Positions 41,856-50,031 of a DNA stretch of 64,000 bases are shown here, one piece after another. This stretch comes from UBA2377 sp964525935 (GTDB lineage Bacteria > Verrucomicrobiota > Verrucomicrobiia > Opitutales > Opitutaceae): assembly GCA_964525935.1 (NCBI GenBank), contig CAZGJZ010000008.1, positions 1 to 64,000 of the forward strand. Direction: 5' to 3'. A program made the position numbers and the translations under genes. Numbering within the stretch: position 1 is the first letter of the stretch; each line of letters starts with the position of its first letter. Below the pieces are notes generated by a model. That model was not told where the DNA came from, did not search any database, and worked only from the letters and a program-made list of their open reading frames with translations.

Positions 41856-43595
41856 TCAGCCAGCCGCCACCGCTGCGGCCGCCCGGGCGAAAAGTTTTTT
41901 CCGCCACGCCGCGTCCTCTTTCCGGTCGGTCATCACTTCCAACACCCGCATGCCGCCCGGTGGCAGGCTCGCGGTCAACTTCGCCAGCTCCGCGAGGTCC
42001 CGCACGAGGCGGTGCTCCACGCCGTAAGCCGCGCAGAGCTTCCCAAAATCAACGTCCTGCGGTGTCGCAAAGTATTCCTCAAACGGCGGCTCAAACTGCG
42101 CCACGAGCAGATGCCCGAAAATTCCGCCGCCACGATTATTGATCAAGACCACGGTCAGGCTGCCCCGCAGCTTGGGCCGCGACAGCAGGCCATTTGTGTC
42201 GTGTAGCAACGCCAGGTCTCCCGTCAGCAAGACCGCCGGCGAATTACCGTGGGCCACGCCCAAAGCGGTCGAAAGCGTGCCATCAATCCCGTTGGCCCCG
42301 CGATTGAAGTAAAATGCGCACCGGCGGTCGTTCGCCGGCCAGAAATACTCCACATCGCGCACCGGCATGCTGCTGGACACGAATAGCGGCGTCCCGGCCG
42401 GGAGCGTTTTCGCCAGCGTCAGTGTCACATCGCCCTCAAAGATTCCGCCGTCTCCGCGGGTGGTTGTCCGCAACACATTTCCCGCCGCCTGCTCCGCGCG
42501 TCGCCACGTCTCGGCGTAGCTGCGGTCGATCGTAGCCTCAGCCTTCACCGCCAGCGCCGTCACCGGCACGCGCAGATGCCGCGTGCGTCCATGCAGGGGA
42601 TCACGGTTGTCGGCGCGCGGCGTAACCAGCGTGATCTCCGCCCCGCTCGCCTCCAGCCACTGGCGCAGCACCTTGCTCGTCGGCCAGTTTCCCAGGCAAA
42701 GCACGGAGCGCGGTGCCAGCTCCCGGGCGGCACCCGTATTACGCAGAATCGCATCGTAAGTCGTGACGACCGTAGCCGTCGCAGGCGCATGATGGCGCAA
42801 GGGTGAAAGCGCATCCGCCAGCACCGGCCAGCCCAGCTTGTCGGCAAACTCCCAGACCTTCGTCGCGTAAGCCACCGGATCATCGACCGCATCCGCGCCC
42901 GCGACGATCAGTCCGCGGGTCGTCGTCGGCCGCTGCCACACCGTGATGGCCGAAACCGGCCGCACGGAAAAATCCTCCAAGTGCGCAAAGAAATCATCGT
43001 CCAGCGCTCCCCGCACGCCGTGCGTCGTGTTATCCTCCAGCGGTGGCAGCGGATCACGAAACGGCGCGTTCAGGTGCACCGGGCCGCGTTGCGGCGCGAG
43101 TGTGGCCTCGCAGGCCTGGGCCACCGTCTGGCGCAAGTAGCGGAGCAATTCCGCTTTCGCCTCTGGCACCGCCAACTCGTGATAATAATTCACGTGGCTG
43201 CCGAAGAGTTTTTGCTGGTCGATCGTCTGCCCCGATGCGCAATTCCGCAGTTCCGGCGGCCGGTCGGCGGTGATGACGAGCAACGGCACGCCACTCTCCT
43301 GCGCCTCGATCACTGCCGGAAAATAATTGGCCCCCGCGGTGCCTGACGTGCAGAGCAACACCACCGGGCGATGCGACTGCTTGGCCAGCCCCAAGGCAAA
43401 AAACGCCGCCGAGCGTTCATCCAACACCGGAATCGCTTCCAACCCGGCATGGCGCGCAAACGCGATCGTCAGGGGCGTCGAGCGCGAGCCGGGCGAAATC
43501 ACCGCCTGCCGCACGCCGCTCCGGAACAGTGTCTCCGCAAAGACGCTGCCCCACAGGGCGTTCGTATTGCGGAAATCGAGGTTCAACTGGCTCAT
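41856..43595 (-). CDS. menD: 2-succinyl-5-enolpyruvyl-6-hydroxy-3-cyclohexene-1-carboxylate synthase
   Basis: A 579-residue thiamine-diphosphate enzyme joining isochorismate and 2-oxoglutarate in menaquinone synthesis. ISPGSRSTPLTIAFA (34-48), the CTSGTAGANYFPAVIEA segment (about 82-98) with the catalytic Glu, and the ThDP motif GDLALLHDTNGLL (about 457-469; GD...N) with LINNRGGGIF are all present. It overlaps menF by four bases. The gene order metG-menF-menD on the minus strand is tight, so one transcript is likely. Confidence 0.96.
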   Translation of the reverse strand: MSQLNLDFRNTNALWGSVFAETLFRSGVRQAVISPGSRSTPLTIAFARHAGLEAIPVLDERSAAFFALGLAKQSHRPVVLLCTSGTAGANYFPAVIEAQESGVPLLVITADRPPELRNCASGQTIDQQKLFGSHVNYYHELAVPEAKAELLRYLRQTVAQACEATLAPQRGPVHLNAPFRDPLPPLEDNTTHGVRGALDDDFFAHLEDFSVRPVSAITVWQRPTTTRGLIVAGADAVDDPVAYATKVWEFADKLGWPVLADALSPLRHHAPATATVVTTYDAILRNTGAARELAPRSVLCLGNWPTSKVLRQWLEASGAEITLVTPRADNRDPLHGRTRHLRVPVTALAVKAEATIDRSYAETWRRAEQAAGNVLRTTTRGDGGIFEGDVTLTLAKTLPAGTPLFVSSSMPVRDVEYFWPANDRRCAFYFNRGANGIDGTLSTALGVAHGNSPAVLLTGDLALLHDTNGLLSRPKLRGSLTVVLINNRGGGIFGHLLVAQFEPPFEEYFATPQDVDFGKLCAAYGVEHRLVRDLAELAKLTASLPPGGMRVLEVMTDRKEDAAWRKKLFARAAAAVAAG

Positions 43596-45007
43596 GGCGT
43601 TAATAATGCGTCGAGCATGGCCTTAAACTTCAGCTCGGTTTCCGCAAACTCCTTCTCCGGCGTCGATCCCGCCACGATGCCGGCCCCCGCGTAAACCCGG
43701 GCCGTCGTGCCATCCACGAGCGCCGAGCGCAGGCCCACGAAAAATTCGCCGCCGCCGCGCGAATTCAGCCAGCCGATCGCGCCCGCGTAGAGTCCGCGGG
43801 GAAATCCTTCCAATTCGCGGATGCGCGCCACGGCCGCCGTCTGCGGGGTGCCGCCGACCGCTGGCGTCGGGTGCAACGCCGCAAGCGCGTCGAGCAGCCG
43901 GACTTTGTCGCCGAGTGCGGCACGCACCGGCGTGTGCAAATGCTGCAAATTCGCCAATCGCCGCACCGCCGGTCGCTCGGGAAATTCCGCCTTCAATCCC
44001 AGTTGTTCCAGTCGTCGCGTGATCGACTCGAGCACGAATTGGTGCTCCCGCCGGTCCTTGTCCGATGCGAGCAACGCCGACGCCAGCGCCGCATCCTCAC
44101 TCGCCCCGGCTCCGCGGCGGATCGTTCCGGCGAGCGCCGCCGTTTCGAGCACGCCTTTGCTGACGCGCACCAATTGCTCGGGACTCGCGCCGATGAAGCT
44201 TTGTCCGCGGCCATTCGCCATCGAGAACGCATAGCAATCGGGAAAACGCTGGCGCAGGCCGTTCAACACGCGCAACGGATGCAGCGGCTGGCTGGCGGTG
44301 AGATCCAACGCCCGGGCGAGCACGATCTTGTTGAACTCATTCGCTGCTATCCGTTCCAGCCCGCGCGCCACGGCTGTGCGATAATCGCCCGATTCCTTCA
44401 CCGCGAATTTCTGCGGCACCGGCACGGTCGTCGCCGCAGCGCCATACGAGAAACCGCGAAACTTCCCATGCGCCCGCCACACGCGTTCGGCCAGCGCCCC
44501 AAGATCAGCCTCGGGCGTGACGAGCAGATTGGCGACCGCCGTGGTCACGTTGCCCGCCCGGGCCACCTGCCAGCGCGGCACAAAGACGCGCGCCGCCGGA
44601 AACGTCTCCCCGGCCTCAACCTCGTTCAGAAAGGTAAAGCCCGCGAAAAAGTGCGGCCCGCCAAACGGGGCCGTCACATCGCCCACGGCAATGGTGTGCG
44701 CCAGCGTCTCGTCGACGAAACGCTGCACGTCTGCAAAGCGCCCCGCGCCGTGCGCTTCGCACGCGGTCGCGACTTCGGCGCCCGCAATCGCACTGTCGAG
44801 GTCGGGTCGCTCCGCATAAAAATGCGGCTCGTCCGGCTCGAAGATTGATTCCAGCACCGCCAGCGGATCGAGCACGTCGACCGCCAGCGTGATGCTGACG
44901 AGCTTAGCGTGATTCGCCGCGACCGCCGCCGCCCGACACTGCGCCAGAAACGCACGCAGCGCTTCCGGCGAGGCGTTGGCCGCGGGATCGAGCGGAAGGA
45001 TCGTCAC
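43592..45007 (-). CDS. menF: Isochorismate synthase
   Basis: A 471-residue chorismate-utilising enzyme. The conserved domain is in the C-terminal half: NEFNKIVLARALDLTASQ (about 223-240), SFIGASPEQLVRV, LAGTIRRGAGASED, and the catalytic end with HPTPAVGGTPQTAA and GFPRGLYAGAIGWLNSRGGGE. The N-terminal 200 residues are less conserved, as usual. It makes isochorismate for MenD. It lies 3 bases from metG and overlaps menD by 4. Confidence 0.94.
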   Translation of the reverse strand: MTILPLDPAANASPEALRAFLAQCRAAAVAANHAKLVSITLAVDVLDPLAVLESIFEPDEPHFYAERPDLDSAIAGAEVATACEAHGAGRFADVQRFVDETLAHTIAVGDVTAPFGGPHFFAGFTFLNEVEAGETFPAARVFVPRWQVARAGNVTTAVANLLVTPEADLGALAERVWRAHGKFRGFSYGAAATTVPVPQKFAVKESGDYRTAVARGLERIAANEFNKIVLARALDLTASQPLHPLRVLNGLRQRFPDCYAFSMANGRGQSFIGASPEQLVRVSKGVLETAALAGTIRRGAGASEDAALASALLASDKDRREHQFVLESITRRLEQLGLKAEFPERPAVRRLANLQHLHTPVRAALGDKVRLLDALAALHPTPAVGGTPQTAAVARIRELEGFPRGLYAGAIGWLNSRGGGEFFVGLRSALVDGTTARVYAGAGIVAGSTPEKEFAETELKFKAMLDALLTP

Positions 45008-45010
45008 GGC

Positions 45011-46558
45011 TTATTTGCCAGCCGGTTTCTCCGCCGGCGCCGGGCGCGGGAACAGCACCAGCGCCTCGGCGACCTTGCTCCCGGTGAGGCGGTTGCCCCA
45101 GACGAGCTCGTCGCGCCACGTGGCGCCGGGCGTATAGCCGAGCACCCCGTTGATCTTCTCCGCGGTGCCGGGCATCACCGCCTGCAGCAGCGCGGTCGCA
45201 AGCCGCAGTGATTCAGCCATCGTGGCGAGCGACGTGCGCAACAGCGCCTGATCCGCCGCTTCCGTGGATTTGCCGAGTTTCCACGGTGCGCGTTTTTCGA
45301 TGTAGGCATTCGTTGCCGTGACAAAGGCGAACGTGCGTTCAAGCGCGGTGTGAAACTGGAAGCCTTCGCAAAGCGGCACGACTTCGTCGCGGGTCTTCGC
45401 CCACAACGCCTGCAAGTCGCGCTCGGTCGCATCGCCCGCCGTCGCCTCCGCGGCCGGCACGACCGCCGCGGCAAAGCGGTTGGTCATGTTCAACGTGCGG
45501 TTGACGAGGTTGCCGAGGTTGTTGGCGAGTTCGCTGTTGTAGCGCACGAGGAACTGCTCGCGCGTGAAGTCGCTGTCCTGGCCGACGTTCATTTCGCGGA
45601 TGAGGAAGTAGCGGAAAGCGTCGACCCCGAACTCGGTCACGAGATCGAGCGGGTTGAGCGCATTGCCCGTGCTCTTGGACATTTTGGCGCCGGCGGTCAT
45701 CCACCAGCCGTGGGCGATGATGCCCCGCGGCAGCGCGAGGCCGGCCGCATGGAGCATGATCGGCCAGTAAACCGCATGTGGTGGCACCAGGATGTCCTTG
45801 CCGATGACATGATAGGCGGCGGGCCAGACGCCGGGTTTATCGGCGACGGCGGAGTAGTAATTGATGAGTGCGTCGAACCACACGTAGGTGACGTAATCCT
45901 CGTCGAACGGCAGCGGGATGCCCCACTCCAAGCGTTCACGTGGACGCGAGATACAGAGGTCGTTGAGCGGCTCCTTGAGGAACTCCAGCACCTGCTTTTG
46001 GCGGAAGCGCGGGAAGATGAAATCCTCGTTCTTCGCCAGAAATTCGCTGAGCCATTCCTGATACTGCTTCAGTTTGAAGAAGTAGTTCGACTCCACGATC
46101 TCGGTGACTTCGCCAAAGATCTCCGGCCACGAGCCGTCCGGCAGGCGGTCCTTTTCCTGGAGAAACTGCTCCTGGCGCGTCGAGTAGAAGCCCTTGTATT
46201 CGGCCTTGTAGATCTCGCCCTTGTCGAAGAGCTGCTGGAGCACCTGGCGCACGACCTTCTTGTGCCGCGCCTCGGTGGTGCGGATGAAATCGTCGTTGGA
46301 GATATTGAGCTTCGGCAGGAGGGCGCGGAACTCCTGGCTCACCTCGTCGGCGAACTGCTGCGGCGGGATGCCGCGCTTCTTGGCGCTCTGCTGCACTTTC
46401 TGGCCGTGCTCATCGACGCCGGTGAGAAAATAGACCTTGTCTCCCATCATCCGGCGAAAACGGGCAATAACGTCCGTCAGCACCTTTTCGTAGGCATGGC
46501 CTAGGTGCGGCGAACCGTTCACGTAATCGATCGCGGTTGTGATGTAGAATGACTTCAT
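45011..46558 (-). CDS. metG: Methionyl-tRNA synthetase
   Basis: A 515-residue class I synthetase. NGSPHLGHAYEKVLTD (HLGH, about 14-29) and GAKMSKSTGNA (KMSKS, about 300) are the ATP sites; LNMTNRF lies in the anticodon domain. The C-terminal EMAP/Trbp111-type tRNA-binding domain of longer enzymes is missing. The usual zinc-knuckle cysteines are absent: the region reads GFYSTRQEQFLQE, without any Cys, as in zinc-free forms. ATG 46558 is chosen; the frame upstream is not coding. It heads metG-menF-menD. Confidence 0.96.
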   Translation of the reverse strand: MKSFYITTAIDYVNGSPHLGHAYEKVLTDVIARFRRMMGDKVYFLTGVDEHGQKVQQSAKKRGIPPQQFADEVSQEFRALLPKLNISNDDFIRTTEARHKKVVRQVLQQLFDKGEIYKAEYKGFYSTRQEQFLQEKDRLPDGSWPEIFGEVTEIVESNYFFKLKQYQEWLSEFLAKNEDFIFPRFRQKQVLEFLKEPLNDLCISRPRERLEWGIPLPFDEDYVTYVWFDALINYYSAVADKPGVWPAAYHVIGKDILVPPHAVYWPIMLHAAGLALPRGIIAHGWWMTAGAKMSKSTGNALNPLDLVTEFGVDAFRYFLIREMNVGQDSDFTREQFLVRYNSELANNLGNLVNRTLNMTNRFAAAVVPAAEATAGDATERDLQALWAKTRDEVVPLCEGFQFHTALERTFAFVTATNAYIEKRAPWKLGKSTEAADQALLRTSLATMAESLRLATALLQAVMPGTAEKINGVLGYTPGATWRDELVWGNRLTGSKVAEALVLFPRPAPAEKPAGK

Positions 46559-46683
46559 GTGATGGTCGGATAAACAAAAGCACCCCCGGGCAAATGTCGA
46601 AAGTTTTGCTAAACACTTACGGCACACTCGAAACGGTTTGCCACCCCGCGGTCGCCGAAACACCCTGATTCTTCCGGTCACCC

Positions 46684-47943
46684 ATGAACAGCCTCGCCCG
46701 CCTTCTCGGTCTTTCCGCCTTGCTACTGGTGCTGTTCATCGCCGCCTGCCTCGGCGCGCAAAGCTGGCTGCGCCAGCAGAGCGCCCGCATGCAGGCTGAC
46801 GCCATCGCCACCCGTCGCGCCCAGTTCTTGCAGGCGGTTGAACACATCCGCCCGGGCGTGCAGCCCTGGACCTCCGCGCAACTCGCCTCCCTGGGCGGCG
46901 TCATCGATGGGAACGTTACGCTTATGCCCGCGACCGCCACCCCGCAGGCCATGCCAGCCGATCGTCTCGGCTTCACGGAACCCCTGCGCGATGCCGGCGG
47001 AAAAATCACCGCGCATGCCGTGGTGACTTTTCCCGCGCCGGCGTTGTTGCGCCTGCACCTCGCGCACGGGCGGACCTGGATGCTGCTCCTCGTCCTGGCG
47101 CTGGGGATCGTGCTGTTATTCATCGTGGCGACGGTGCTGTGGCGCCGTCCGGCTCCGGGCGGCACTATGGATTCACGCACGCCGTGGAGCACGGCCCGTG
47201 GCGAGATGGGCAGCCTGGAACAACTCGCGCGAACCTCCGCCGCGCAAGGCTCGGCCCTCGCCCAGGAACGTGACGCGCGGCATCGCACCGAACAGGATTT
47301 ATTGCTGAATCAGCGTCTCCTGAATCAGTCGCTTGAGGAAAAAATCCGCCTTGGCCGCGACCTGCACGACGGACTCATCCAATCGCTCTACGCAGTCGGT
47401 CTCACCTTGGAATCCACGCGTCCCTTGCTGACGCAAAATCCCGCCGAAGCCGACCGCCGCCTTGCCCAATGCCTCGAAAACCTGAACGGCGCGATCCGCG
47501 ACGTGCGCGTTTACATCTCGGGTCTCGCGCCGGAAAAGCTCCAACGGGTGAGCTTCGCCGCCGCGGTGGAATTGTTTTTCCATGAACTGCGCGGTGGTGG
47601 CGAGGCCGTGCTCAGCGTGAAGATCGACGACGATGCCGCGGCGACGCTCACCCCGGCCCAAGCCACCGAGGCGTTGCAAGTCACGCGTGAGGCGATCAGC
47701 AACAGCCTGCGCCATGGGCAAGCCACCCACCTCACGGTGCGTTTGCACCAGACTGATCGCGAGATCGGCCTGCTCGTGCAGGACAACGGCCGGGGCTTTG
47801 TCACCGCCGGCCAGACCGGCCAGGGCCATGGCTTGAACAACATGCAGGCCCGCGCCCGGGAATTGGGGGCAACATTGCGCATCGACAGCCGCCCGGGCGA
47901 TGGCACACGTGTGGTGATGACCTTGCCCGCCCACGCCTCATGA
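46684..47943 (+). CDS. Membrane sensor histidine kinase (NarL-type, HisKA_3)
   Basis: A 419-residue kinase. Two transmembrane segments (about 8-26 and 131-153) flank a periplasmic loop of about 100 residues without a recognised ligand domain. A linker leads to the HisKA_3 dimer domain with GRDLHDGLIQSLYAVGL (224-240; His228) and the ATPase domain with the N-box REAISNSLRH (335-344), DNGRGF (367-372) and GHGLNNMQ. It should phosphorylate the response regulator encoded next, whose ATG overlaps its stop (ATGA). The stimulus is not evident; pilin-like genes follow. Confidence 0.94.
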   Translation: MNSLARLLGLSALLLVLFIAACLGAQSWLRQQSARMQADAIATRRAQFLQAVEHIRPGVQPWTSAQLASLGGVIDGNVTLMPATATPQAMPADRLGFTEPLRDAGGKITAHAVVTFPAPALLRLHLAHGRTWMLLLVLALGIVLLFIVATVLWRRPAPGGTMDSRTPWSTARGEMGSLEQLARTSAAQGSALAQERDARHRTEQDLLLNQRLLNQSLEEKIRLGRDLHDGLIQSLYAVGLTLESTRPLLTQNPAEADRRLAQCLENLNGAIRDVRVYISGLAPEKLQRVSFAAAVELFFHELRGGGEAVLSVKIDDDAAATLTPAQATEALQVTREAISNSLRHGQATHLTVRLHQTDREIGLLVQDNGRGFVTAGQTGQGHGLNNMQARARELGATLRIDSRPGDGTRVVMTLPAHAS

Positions 47944-48602
47944 CCAAACCCGGCAAATCCCCCGTCCGCGTGCTGCTGGTCGACGATAGTGAACTGGTCC
48001 GCACCGGCCTGCGCACTCTGTTGAGCGGCGAGGCTGGGCTGAGCATCATCGGCGAAGCGGGCACGGTTGCCGGTGCCGTCGAGGCGTGCCAGCGCCACCA
48101 GCCCGACGTCATCCTCCTCGATATCCGCCTGCCCGACGGCACGGGCTTCGATGCCTGCCGCCAGATTTTGCGCCGCCTGCCCGAAACCCGCGTGCTCATC
48201 CTCACTTCGGTCGTTGACGATACCTTGATCGACGAAGCCATCCGCGCCGGCACGCATGGTTATTTGTTGAAAGAAATCAACGCGCGCGGCCTGGTGCAGG
48301 CGATCTTCGATGTCGCCGCCGGCAAATCCATCCTCGATCCCGCGGTCACGGCCCGCGTGCTGCAACTCGTGAAGACCGGCCCCGGCAACCCTTCCGCCAG
48401 CCTCGCATCGCTTTCGCCCCAGGAGCAACGCGTCATATCCTGCATCGCGCAGGGCAAGACCAACAAGGAAGCCGGCACCGAGCTCGGCCTCAGCGAGAAG
48501 ACGATCAAAAACTACTTGGGCAACATTTTCGAAAAGCTGCACATCTCGCGTCGCTCGCAGGCGGCGGCGCTCTACGTGCAGGAGACGCGCGACCGCCGCT
48601 GA
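47940..48602 (+). CDS. NarL/FixJ-type response regulator
   Basis: A 220-residue regulator: receiver domain (about 9-125) with acidic pair DD15-16, phosphate acceptor Asp61 in ILLDIRLPDG and a Lys in YLLKEINARG; LuxR-type helix-turn-helix (about 150-213) with LSPQEQRVISCIAQGKTNKE split over about 156-175 and LSEKTIKNYLGNIFEKLHI. It is the cognate partner of the upstream sensor. A strong terminator follows. Confidence 0.95.
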   Translation: MTKPGKSPVRVLLVDDSELVRTGLRTLLSGEAGLSIIGEAGTVAGAVEACQRHQPDVILLDIRLPDGTGFDACRQILRRLPETRVLILTSVVDDTLIDEAIRAGTHGYLLKEINARGLVQAIFDVAAGKSILDPAVTARVLQLVKTGPGNPSASLASLSPQEQRVISCIAQGKTNKEAGTELGLSEKTIKNYLGNIFEKLHISRRSQAAALYVQETRDRR

Positions 48603-48609
48603 GGCGGCG

Positions 48610-48658
48610 CAGCCAGGCCAGCAGGGCCGTTCGGCCCTAGCACCCTAGGGCTGTTTTT
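48610..48658 (+). terminator. Rho-independent terminator after the response regulator
   Basis: Outer stem CAGCC (48610-48614) with GGCTG (48649-48653), inner stem AGGGCC (48623-48628) with GGCCCT (48633-48638), followed by TTTTT (48654-48658 region). Confidence 0.8.
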
Positions 48659-48708
48659 CCGCCATAGGCCTCTTCGTTTCAGGCCTGTCGCTCTGGTATC
48701 TTCCGGGT

Positions 48709-49323
48709 GTGTTCACGACCCACCCAATTCATTTCGCCCGGGGCCACGCGCACCCGCGGCGCCGCCACGCCTCCGGCTTCACGCTGGTTGAAGTCATGGT
48801 TTCCTCCGCTGTCATGGTGATCATCCTGGGCGGCGTGCTCGCCTCGCTGATCCAATCGCGCCGGCTCACGGAAGGCAGCATCTATCAGAACTCCACGGTC
48901 ACCATCATGCAGGGCTACGTCGAGCAGATGAAGAACATGGAGTATAGCCAGCTGAACGTCTCGGCGGCCACCGCGCCGTCCACGCCCATCACCGTCGCCA
49001 CCGTGCTCGATCAAAACACGCCCGACCCCCTGACCCTTTCCGTGGGTTCGCCTCCCACCACCATGCCGGCCATCGGCACCGTGCCGACCGGCGCCGTCGA
49101 TAACGTCAAGGTCGTCGACATCAACAACACGCCGGCCAATGCCAACGACGACCTGCGCATCACCATCTGGGTGTGGGTGAAGGATCTCACCGGTGCCGCC
49201 GCCAATGTCACCAGCGCCAAGTCCGTCACGGTTTTTTATACGTGGCAGTTTCGCGACGGCAACCGCGTCCGCTCTTATCGCAGTTCCGTCCGCACCGTCC
49301 GCTCCCTCGTTCCGTCCTACTGA
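48709..49323 (+). CDS. Prepilin-like protein (PilV/GspI type)
   Basis: A 204-residue product from GTG 48709. The leader (1-23) is basic and ends at Gly23, followed by FTLVEVMVSSAVMVIILGG: a type III signal cleaved by prepilin peptidase, with Glu at +5. After the hydrophobic helix (24-46) come Thr/Pro/Asn-rich beta segments up to a C-terminal FYTWQFRDGNRVRSYR. It is the first of three such genes. The basic leader is longer than usual, so a start further downstream is possible but no other good start exists. Confidence 0.88.
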   Translation: MFTTHPIHFARGHAHPRRRHASGFTLVEVMVSSAVMVIILGGVLASLIQSRRLTEGSIYQNSTVTIMQGYVEQMKNMEYSQLNVSAATAPSTPITVATVLDQNTPDPLTLSVGSPPTTMPAIGTVPTGAVDNVKVVDINNTPANANDDLRITIWVWVKDLTGAAANVTSAKSVTVFYTWQFRDGNRVRSYRSSVRTVRSLVPSY

Positions 49324-49332
49324 GCCTCACCC

Positions 49333-50025
49333 ATGAAATCACGCCCTTCCTCCCGCCGCGGCTTCACCCTCGTCGAAATCATGGTGGCGAGCGCTCTGTT
49401 CGGCATCGTTTCCTTCGGCATGTTCCGCGTCCTCCTGCAGACCGCGAACACCTATTCCTACGACACCGGAAAAATTCTCGTGAACAAGGATATCCGGAAA
49501 TTCACGACCGAGATGACGGAGAACGCCACCTACGCGAACTTCTTCATGATCTTTCCCGCCTACACGAGCATCAACCGCACGGTCGATGTGCTCGTCAACA
49601 GCAGCGATCCCGACCAGGGCTACACCACCGCCATCGTCGACAACACCGTGCAGGACGGTGCCTCGGGTGATTGCCTCGTGCTGGTCTACAAGGATTCCGC
49701 CGACGACCGGAAAATCTCCAAGATCGTCGCCTACTTCCGCGCCCCGACCAATCCCTCCAGCCCCACCAGCACGGGTCCCGTCCGGCGCATGACGCTGGAC
49801 ATCACGCCCAGTTCCACGCTGCCCGTGTGGCAGCTCATCCCCGAGATCAGCAACGCCTCCATCTACCCCGAGGTGATCGAGCTCTCCCGCGGTTTGGCCA
49901 ACGGCAAGCTCTTCTACAATTTCTACTCCCGCAGCATCATCGTCAAAGGCGAGATCCTGCACCGCGGCAGCCTCGTCAAGCAGGCGACCAACACCTATAA
50001 TTTCACCGTCTCACCCCGGGGATAA
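49333..50025 (+). CDS. Prepilin-like protein (PilW/GspJ type)
   Basis: A 230-residue protein with a short leader (1-10, RRG) and FTLVEIMVASALFGIVSFG: prepilin signal with Glu at +5 and a hydrophobic helix (11-31). The mature part has long beta stretches (GDCLVLVYKDSADDRKI, RMTLDITPSSTLPVW). It resembles minor pilins that start pilus or pseudopilus assembly. It lies 9 bases after the first prepilin gene and 6 before the third, so all three are one operon. Confidence 0.9.
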   Translation: MKSRPSSRRGFTLVEIMVASALFGIVSFGMFRVLLQTANTYSYDTGKILVNKDIRKFTTEMTENATYANFFMIFPAYTSINRTVDVLVNSSDPDQGYTTAIVDNTVQDGASGDCLVLVYKDSADDRKISKIVAYFRAPTNPSSPTSTGPVRRMTLDITPSSTLPVWQLIPEISNASIYPEVIELSRGLANGKLFYNFYSRSIIVKGEILHRGSLVKQATNTYNFTVSPRG

Positions 50026-50031
50026 ACCGCC

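Noticed and set aside
48601..48660. A tRNA or small RNA gene after the response regulator
   Set aside because: The paired segments form a terminator with a T run; no cloverleaf or anticodon arm.
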